A stretch of DNA of 30,809 bases from CAZIKB01 sp964539665. Lineage in GTDB: Bacteria; Zhuqueibacterota; Zhuqueibacteria; Oceanimicrobiales; Oceanimicrobiaceae. Within the stretch, counting starts at the first letter, position 1; each line of letters starts with the position of its first letter. This document shows, one piece after another, positions 25,042 to 30,809 of this stretch. A program made the position numbers and the translations under genes. Under the pieces are notes generated by a model that was not told where the DNA came from, made no database searches, and worked only from the letters and a program-made list of their open reading frames with translations. The stretch spans positions 1 to 30,809 of the forward strand of contig CAZIKB010000076.1 of the NCBI GenBank assembly GCA_964539665.1. The letters are read 5' to 3'.

Positions 25042-25459
25042 TAAGATTTAATAGTAATTTTTAATATATTATTCTATATATAAACGCCTGGAAAATTTTC
25101 AGGCGTTTTTTTTGACATCATTTTGGGAATTGAACTTAAAGTAACACAATTATTGGTTTTGAATAAAAATAAACATTTCAAAATCATGTAACTAATTTCC
25201 AATATTTACAACTGGGATTTTTAACTTCCTTTCATTTTTCAACGATTTCATTCATTATATATATTAATAGTCGATTAAATAATAATTTCAGGTAAGATGG
25301 AATAAATTTATGTTTACAAAGTATATTTTCCAGTACTTATTTTAAAAATCGCGATAATCTTAAATTTTGGAATAAAGTTTTGGATTATTTAGTTTTTTTT
25401 GATAAATTAAACATTAGCAGTAATTATTATTCATATTTTATATATGGAGGACTTGAGAA
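25042..25459. other. Intergenic region before the metallopeptidase-barrel gene
   Basis: About 418 very AT-rich bases. Apart from the terminator at 25082-25113 and a GGAGG ribosome binding site at 25446-25450 for the next gene, I see no gene and no convincing promoter. Confidence 0.6.
25082..25113 (+). terminator. Strong rho-independent terminator of the 68-residue gene
   Basis: AAACGCCTG (25082-25090) pairs perfectly with CAGGCGTTT (25100-25108). The loop GAAAATTTT can extend the stem, and a run of eight T follows from 25106. Confidence 0.92.
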
Positions 25460-28405
25460 ATGCAACACAATTTACTTTGGAATAACGGAAATAATTCCAA
25501 TTATAAATTTCGCGGTTGGATAAAAGTTGCACACTTTATACCTCTGCTTTTTTTGATTATTTGGAATTCTGCGGCTTTCGGACAGTTCGGTGATTATTTT
25601 GGATTTGGCAAAAACAAAGTTCAATATAAATCTTTTGACTGGTCTGTCATACATACGGAGCATTTCGATATACATTATTACACAGAAGAACGGCAGGCAG
25701 CTATGGATGCTGCTGAAATAGCCGAAAGATCTTATGCTTACCTTAGTGAAATCCTGGATTATAAATTTAAGCAAAAGATACCTCTATTACTTTATGCTTC
25801 GCACAACGACTTTCAACAAACTAATGCGATTCAAAGTTTTATAAGCGAAGGCACTCAGGGTGTGACCGAATCTTTTAAAGGCCGGGTGATTTTACCAATC
25901 ACAGGTTCTTTCGCTCAGTTCATACATGTGTTGACACATGAAATGGTTCACGCATTTCAATTTGACATATTACTTTCGGATGGTCCGGCCGACCTTGTTC
26001 GCCGCTTTAATCCTCCGCTTTGGTTCATTGAAGGTATGGCAGAATATCTTTCCGTTGGCATGGATAATATAACTCGTATGTGGATGCGCGACGCTGTTTT
26101 AAACGGTACATTATTGCATATTCCAGAAATGACCATGGTTTTTGACATCCGGGTATACCGAATGGGACAGGCAATCTGGTATTATGTCGGCGAAAGATAT
26201 GGTAAGGAAGTCGTGGGCCGCATTTTTAAAACAGCCCGCGCAACTGGCGATATAAATCGGGCATTTAAAGCACACACAGGATTAGACCTGAAAGAATTAT
26301 CCAAACGGTGGCAGGATGATGCACGAATTCGTTATCTGCCTGATACTGATCTCTTGGTACGTCCAGGCGAGGTTGCTGAACCTCTAAATGATCCCTGTAT
26401 TGATTGCACCAGATTAAATATTGTTCCAGCCATTTCTCCTGATGGTGAAGATATAGCATACATAGGTGATAAAAATTATACCCTTAATATGTTTCTTCGC
26501 AAGGTTGAAGACAAAGATATATCTGATAAAATAGTTAAAAGTGGCAGCAGCGCCAGCTATGAATCATTACGATATTTCAATACGGCCATGAATTGGTCTC
26601 CGGACGGCAGGCAATTTTCCTTTGTATCAAAGGCAGGCGGCACTGATGCAATTTATGTAGTTGATGCTAAAAAGAAAAAAGTGGTTAAAAAATTAAAATT
26701 CGAAGAAATAACCGGCATGTCTGCCCCAAGTTGGTCACCGAATGGTGACAGGATGGTTTTTTCTGGCCTTCGTGGCGGTATTTCTGATCTTTATCTGGTT
26801 AATAATGACGGCTCCAATTTACAAAAGGTTTCAGATGACAGATATTCCTACCTTCATCCTCAATGGTCCCCCGATGGCAAAAAAATAGCCCTTACGACAG
26901 ATCGCGGCCCAAACACGAATATTGATGATCTGATTTTTGGGAATTATAATATTGCGATCTATGACATTGAGTCCGGAAACGTAGATTTATTCACAGAAAC
27001 TGGCGGAAATCATATAAATCCAATTTGGACAGCAGATGGGACTGAAATTTATTTTGTTTCTGATATGAGTGGTATTCCAAATATTTATTCCATTGATTTA
27101 GAGACGAAAGAGACTTTTAGAATTACCAATTTTATAACTGGTGTGGCTGGTATTATAACAGAAAGTCCGGCAATCACTTTAGCGACTGAAACAGGCCGGT
27201 TGGCGTTCAGCGCCTTTTCAAATGGTGGCTGGTATATTTATACACTTGATGAATATGAAAAAGAGAAAATTGACATATCTCAAATAGCGGTTTTAGATTC
27301 TTTAGAAGACCCAAATGATAAATACCTGGAATATTCGTTAGGCGATAGTACAGAATTTTTATTAGCGGACTATAATTCCAAGTTGAGTCCGGATATAGTT
27401 GTTGGCGGGGGTGCATTTGCAACGAACGTGGGTTTTGCTGGACAAACCGCATTTTTATTTAGCGATATGCTTGGAGATAAAATGTTAATCCTGCAAGCCT
27501 CGCTATATGGCGATCCACTTGAATCCACTATAATTGCTACCTATTATAATCAAAAACACCGGCTAAACTATGCTTTATGGGCACTGCAATTTCGAGACGA
27601 TTTTGGATTATTTACCACAAGCGGTGAAGCTAACATTGTGAGCCAGGTTTTTCGCGGTTTGGGTGGCGGAGCAGCTATTCCCCTCAACACTTTCACGAGA
27701 GTAGAATTTGGATCGAATCTATATTTTGTCAATAGAGATGTGGTAAGCCTTAATTTTGCTACAGGTTTATCTTCCAATATAGAAGTAGACAATGCAATCT
27801 TTGCAAGCGTTGACGCCTCTCTAGTTCGTGATTCTGCATTCTGGGGGATTTCAGCGCCAATCTCCGGTACCAGAGCTAGAGCTTCAATTGTCCAAAATGT
27901 TGGTGATTTGCGCTATACTTCTGCTATCTTAGATTATAGAAAGTATTTCGCTATAAGTGTTCCAAGATTTTCTTTAGCTTATCGTTTTACAGCGGGAACA
28001 AATTTTGGAAGAGACGAACGGATTTTCGGGATTGGCGGTCCATTTACATTCAGAGGGGCAGATTACGGTGAATTAAGAGGTACGAAAACTTTTTTCCAAA
28101 ACATTGAATTGAGATTTCCATTATTCCCATATTTATCCATGCAATATGACTTTCTGACCGGCCTTCTATTTTTCGATGCGGCACAGGCCTGGGGCAAAGA
28201 CTACTTCTTCAATGGCTCCAGTAATGTGATAGAAGACACTGCATTTGATTTCGATAAAATTAAAACTTCCTATGGTTTTGGAATAAGATTTAATTTGGGC
28301 GGTTTGTTAGTTCTGCGATGGGATTTTCCACTAAAGAGATATATAAGTCCATTCACGGGCAGACTTTCTCCTCAAACTCATTTCTCTATTGGGCTTGATT
28401 TTTAA
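25460..28405 (+). CDS. Metallopeptidase, beta-propeller and Omp85-like barrel fusion
   Basis: 981 residues with a signal peptide (hydrophobic FIPLLFLIIWNSAAFG). Residues about 50-290 are an MA-clan zinc metallopeptidase domain: H160-E161-x-x-H164 in THEMVHAF and the third ligand E191 in WFIEGMAEYLS. Residues about 310-620 hold TolB/PD40-type propeller repeats (NWSPDGRQFSFVSKAG, SWSPNGDRMVF, QWSPDGKKIALTTDRG). Residues about 680-981 form a beta-barrel like the BamA/TamA C-terminus, with FRGADYGELRG close to the conserved FRG-type loop and a final Phe (SIGLDF). It would sit in the outer membrane with peptidase and propeller in the periplasm. GGAGG lies 9 bases before the ATG. The substrate is unknown. 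Confidence 0.88.
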   Translation: MQHNLLWNNGNNSNYKFRGWIKVAHFIPLLFLIIWNSAAFGQFGDYFGFGKNKVQYKSFDWSVIHTEHFDIHYYTEERQAAMDAAEIAERSYAYLSEILDYKFKQKIPLLLYASHNDFQQTNAIQSFISEGTQGVTESFKGRVILPITGSFAQFIHVLTHEMVHAFQFDILLSDGPADLVRRFNPPLWFIEGMAEYLSVGMDNITRMWMRDAVLNGTLLHIPEMTMVFDIRVYRMGQAIWYYVGERYGKEVVGRIFKTARATGDINRAFKAHTGLDLKELSKRWQDDARIRYLPDTDLLVRPGEVAEPLNDPCIDCTRLNIVPAISPDGEDIAYIGDKNYTLNMFLRKVEDKDISDKIVKSGSSASYESLRYFNTAMNWSPDGRQFSFVSKAGGTDAIYVVDAKKKKVVKKLKFEEITGMSAPSWSPNGDRMVFSGLRGGISDLYLVNNDGSNLQKVSDDRYSYLHPQWSPDGKKIALTTDRGPNTNIDDLIFGNYNIAIYDIESGNVDLFTETGGNHINPIWTADGTEIYFVSDMSGIPNIYSIDLETKETFRITNFITGVAGIITESPAITLATETGRLAFSAFSNGGWYIYTLDEYEKEKIDISQIAVLDSLEDPNDKYLEYSLGDSTEFLLADYNSKLSPDIVVGGGAFATNVGFAGQTAFLFSDMLGDKMLILQASLYGDPLESTIIATYYNQKHRLNYALWALQFRDDFGLFTTSGEANIVSQVFRGLGGGAAIPLNTFTRVEFGSNLYFVNRDVVSLNFATGLSSNIEVDNAIFASVDASLVRDSAFWGISAPISGTRARASIVQNVGDLRYTSAILDYRKYFAISVPRFSLAYRFTAGTNFGRDERIFGIGGPFTFRGADYGELRGTKTFFQNIELRFPLFPYLSMQYDFLTGLLFFDAAQAWGKDYFFNGSSNVIEDTAFDFDKIKTSYGFGIRFNLGGLLVLRWDFPLKRYISPFTGRLSPQTHFSIGLDF

Positions 28406-28541
28406 TGATGTAAAATCAGACAATGTTTTGGAAACTCTGTTTTTATAATTGCGTAAGATGTCCTGGATGCAGTGAGAAAATTAAATGAGAACTTGTTAAA
28501 TTAAACAATGTAGGGAAGCACTAAAATTCTGGACGCATATA

Positions 28542-28547
28542 GAGAGG
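28542..28547 (+). promoter_or_regulatory. Ribosome binding site supporting a TTG start
   Basis: GAGAGG is 7 bases before TTG 28555. A closer ATG at 28551 opens only a four-codon frame (MFEN, stop), so it may reduce or couple initiation. The next in-frame ATG would remove the membrane anchor. Confidence 0.6.
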
Positions 28548-28554
28548 TCAATGT

Positions 28555-29223
28555 TTGAAAATTAGCAAATTAAGATTTATAATCACTGTCGGATTTATTC
28601 TGGTTAGTTTTACCTGGATTATTCATCAAACAGTACAAATCAAAAAATTCGATCACCAAATGTTGGAATTGCAGAAGCATACACAGTTATTAAAATCGTT
28701 TACCAAAATAGACAATCAACATAAGGAAAATATTAACAAAGTATTGTCAGTGATAAATCGATACAACAATTCCATGCCTGTTAAACAAAAATACGCCATT
28801 GCCTCCGAGATTAGCAGCGCAAGTATGAAATACGATAATTTAGATACGGATTTGATATGTGCTACCATTACACATGAGTCAGCATTTACATGGGATGTAT
28901 CAATAACTTCACCGGTTGGCGCATTAGGATTGATGCAGGTTATGCCTGCCACCGGAAAATTTTTAGCAAAAATTGAAGGCATAAAATGGAAATCTGCGGA
29001 AGATATTCTTTTTAATCCTGTTCTAAATATTCGACTTGGTAGTAGATATTTATCAAGTTTAATTGAATTGTATGATGTTGATGGCGGTTTAGCAGCTTAT
29101 AATGGTGGCGGTAGAAGAGTGAAAATGTGGTTAGCGCAAAACAGAGCTAATGGGATACTTTATGAAGAGACGCAGAATTATGTTCCGGCAGTATTGTCTC
29201 TGTACAGGGAATTCAGAAACTGA
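28555..29223 (+). CDS. SLT-family lytic transglycosylase, membrane-anchored
   Basis: 222 residues from TTG 28555. A single hydrophobic segment (about 8-24, FIITVGFILVSFTWIIH) is followed by a polar helical stretch, then the SLT domain (about 80-220): catalytic E108 in THESAF, GALGLMQVMPATG, NIRLGSRYLSSLI, AAYNGG and NYVPAVLSLY. It would cleave peptidoglycan glycan strands on the periplasmic face. The domain is of the Slt70/MltE type and differs from the MltD-like enzyme at 14285. It follows the metallopeptidase-barrel gene by 149 bases and ends at a terminator shared with the convergent gene. Confidence 0.92.
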   Translation: MKISKLRFIITVGFILVSFTWIIHQTVQIKKFDHQMLELQKHTQLLKSFTKIDNQHKENINKVLSVINRYNNSMPVKQKYAIASEISSASMKYDNLDTDLICATITHESAFTWDVSITSPVGALGLMQVMPATGKFLAKIEGIKWKSAEDILFNPVLNIRLGSRYLSSLIELYDVDGGLAAYNGGGRRVKMWLAQNRANGILYEETQNYVPAVLSLYREFRN

Positions 29224-29257
29224 TTTTTTGTAAAAAGTTACTCTTTATGAAAAACTT

Positions 29258-29284
29258 AAGCTCGGTTCAATACCGGGCTTTTTT
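29258..29284 (+). terminator. Rho-independent terminator overlapping the convergent gene's last codons
   Basis: AAGCTCGG (29258-29265) pairs with CCGGGCTT (29273-29280) with one G-U pair, a 7-base loop and a T run to 29284. The right arm encodes the last residues (KKARY) of the minus-strand gene. On that strand the hairpin is followed by AAGTTTTTC, so it may stop both transcripts. Confidence 0.85.
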
Positions 29285-30748
29285 ATTTATATTTGAGAAT
29301 TTAAATTTGAATAGGTCTCCATTTTCTTCAAAGCATAATTGCGAACCATCCGGTGATAATGTGAAATATTGAGATTCAAAATGAACGCCTGATTTTGTTA
29401 TATTTCCGTTAAAATCACTTACCCAGATTTCATCCTCATGCAGAAAAAATATCAGATTTGACCGGTGAAGAAATACTAATCCCGGACGATTTTCTGCCAT
29501 TTGAGTAGCAAATATTATCGTTTCTTCTGCAGATTGCAAATCAAGAAATAAAAGTTTAGCGCCATACTCATAGACTATTTTATTTTCGTCTGGTAAAAGC
29601 TCGATCGTCTGGAATGTCTTTACCGCCGGACCGCCTAATATTTTTGTAGTCAACCGGGAATCAAAATCATATTTCCAGACTTCAAAAGCGGTATCCTGAT
29701 AATAGTGTAATTTATCATAAGTGGAAAGAAACAGAAATTCATTATTCGTTCGCCAGCCAATTAACCAGTTGGTTTTTTCTAAATGCGTGGGGTCTGTTAT
29801 ATATTTCGAATCAGCATTGCCGATTTCATTCTTTAAGCTATTTGTTAATCTGTTTATTGAAATGACTAAAACTCTCTGAATAAGATCAGCTTGTGTCTCA
29901 GCATCTCCATATTTTGCGTTGAATGCAATTTTTTGACCATCCGGGGACCATTTGATATCTGTGATTTCAAAAGAAAAATTATTTTGACTTAACAATATTT
30001 TAAGGCCAGAGCCATCTATGTTGATCTGGTATAAATTTTCTACCAAATTCCAATTTTCATTAATTTCCCTGGCAACAAAAGCAATTTTATCTCCAGAAGG
30101 AGACCATGAAAATTTGGGAGTTATCTCTCGACTTTCACTTCCCTCAATGATAATTGAAACGTAGCCACCGCCAGTCCCGATGGCATAAACACCATTTTCC
30201 CCATTTGTATTTTTGTAGAAAGCAATTTCACGTCCGGTTGGAGACCATTTTGGATGGCTGCATTTCTCGTTAAAAGTTAGTTGTCTTTTATTTATCTCAG
30301 ACGTATCAGAAAGAATGATGTTAGTATTCAGCGTATCTTTTGAATCTTCTTCAGAATTTATCAATAAAAAAGCTTCAGAATATCCGATTTTTTTTATGTC
30401 GCTTAAAATGGAATCCACTGCTTCCATAGTGTAAAATGGTCCCAGACGAATTCGATGAAGCAATTCATTTGAAGTATTTGAAGTAGAATCAATGTAGGCA
30501 GGAAAATTTGATTTTCGCAAATGTAATTTTATTCTATTAGCATTTTCTTTAATTTTAAAAGCAGCTACCTGCACACTAAATGACTTCACGTTTGTTAAAC
30601 TATCATAAAAAGAAGATGAATCATTTGGAAATTTTGAAGTCTGTGCAGGACCACTATCGGACGAATCCTTTTTACTACAATTACAAAGATTGCTAATTAA
30701 TAAAATAGAAATCAGAAATTGATTTTTAACTATCAAATGTTTATTCAT
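29267..30748 (-). CDS. SPOR domain plus TolB-like beta-propeller protein
   Basis: 493 residues from ATG 30748 (GTG 30772 is an alternative). The N-terminus is a signal peptide (FLISILLISNLCNC), with two Cys that could be lipidated, although the lipobox is poor. A Ser/Asp-rich linker is followed by a SPOR domain (about 56-127, FSVQVAAFKIKENANRIKLHL...RIRLGPFYTMEAVDSIL), which binds denuded peptidoglycan at division or remodelling sites. Residues about 155-490 are PD40/TolB-type repeats (PKWSPTGREIAFY, FSWSPSGDKIAFVA, IKWSPDGQKIAFNA). Its job may be to tether a propeller to glycan strands trimmed by transglycosylases such as the adjacent one. The gene is convergent with the SLT gene and overlaps its terminator. 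Confidence 0.85.
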   Translation of the reverse strand: MNKHLIVKNQFLISILLISNLCNCSKKDSSDSGPAQTSKFPNDSSSFYDSLTNVKSFSVQVAAFKIKENANRIKLHLRKSNFPAYIDSTSNTSNELLHRIRLGPFYTMEAVDSILSDIKKIGYSEAFLLINSEEDSKDTLNTNIILSDTSEINKRQLTFNEKCSHPKWSPTGREIAFYKNTNGENGVYAIGTGGGYVSIIIEGSESREITPKFSWSPSGDKIAFVAREINENWNLVENLYQINIDGSGLKILLSQNNFSFEITDIKWSPDGQKIAFNAKYGDAETQADLIQRVLVISINRLTNSLKNEIGNADSKYITDPTHLEKTNWLIGWRTNNEFLFLSTYDKLHYYQDTAFEVWKYDFDSRLTTKILGGPAVKTFQTIELLPDENKIVYEYGAKLLFLDLQSAEETIIFATQMAENRPGLVFLHRSNLIFFLHEDEIWVSDFNGNITKSGVHFESQYFTLSPDGSQLCFEENGDLFKFKFSNINKKARY

Positions 30749-30809
30749 TATTTTATAACTAACATTTCTCACTTCAAATTAACGGAACAGCAGTGATATT
30801 GACATTATA
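30749..30809. other. Window edge upstream of the SPOR gene
   Basis: Sixty-one AT-rich bases with no further gene start and no clear ribosome binding site. The promoter of the SPOR gene probably lies here or beyond the edge. Confidence 0.4.

Noticed and set aside
1..30809. CRISPR arrays, tRNA and rRNA genes, intact transposases, prophage genes
   Set aside because: Looked for and not seen. The repeats present are short palindromic elements without regular spacers.

Overview
The window is AT-rich, gene-dense bacterial chromosome. It encodes a Gram-negative envelope: predicted outer-membrane barrels, an Omp85-like barrel, a SPOR protein, LysM and SLT lytic transglycosylases, and TolB-like propellers. 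It also carries a sigma-54 activator. The gene mix and the chatty dispersed palindromic repeats fit an uncultured member of the FCB superphylum (Calditrichota, KSB1 or Marinimicrobia type). That placement is inference only: no rRNA or universal marker is present. No tRNA, rRNA, CRISPR, prophage or intact insertion sequence was seen.

Layout. 1-927 is non-coding and repeat-rich. 928-5853 is a minus-strand block, read right to left: pdxH, a DUF3047 secreted protein, a decayed SpoU/TrmH rRNA methyltransferase with two in-frame stops, serA, and an NtrC-type response regulator. 5854-6339 is a repeat-bearing gap. 6340-11708 is a plus-strand run: secreted barrel-like protein, GNAT acetyltransferase, cobalamin-dependent methionine synthase metH. 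11823-13109 (minus) is a GYF_2-MinD ATPase with a four-cysteine tail. 13608-19369 (plus) holds a SWIM-like zinc protein, an MltD-like transglycosylase with LysM domains, and a two-unit M16 peptidase. 19370-25041 is the most unusual part. It contains a membrane-anchored TPR-CHAT protease, a soluble TPR protein paralogous to the protease's TPR region, a 28-codon reading frame with a very strong ribosome binding site behind the protease, and a divergent 68-residue gene with a sigma-54-like promoter, the same style of ribosome binding site and a strong terminator. 25460-30748 returns to envelope functions: a metallopeptidase/propeller/Omp85-barrel fusion, an SLT transglycosylase and a SPOR/propeller protein.

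How the genes may work together. metH, serA and pdxH are one-carbon, serine and PLP housekeeping. Two sigma-54 -24/-12 matches (before the LysM transglycosylase and before the 68-residue gene) give the NtrC-type regulator possible local targets, but this is inference. The CHAT/TPR pair with its two tiny flanking genes is the best candidate for an undescribed system: a Cys-His protease, a TPR partner or decoy, and small-protein substrates or triggers.
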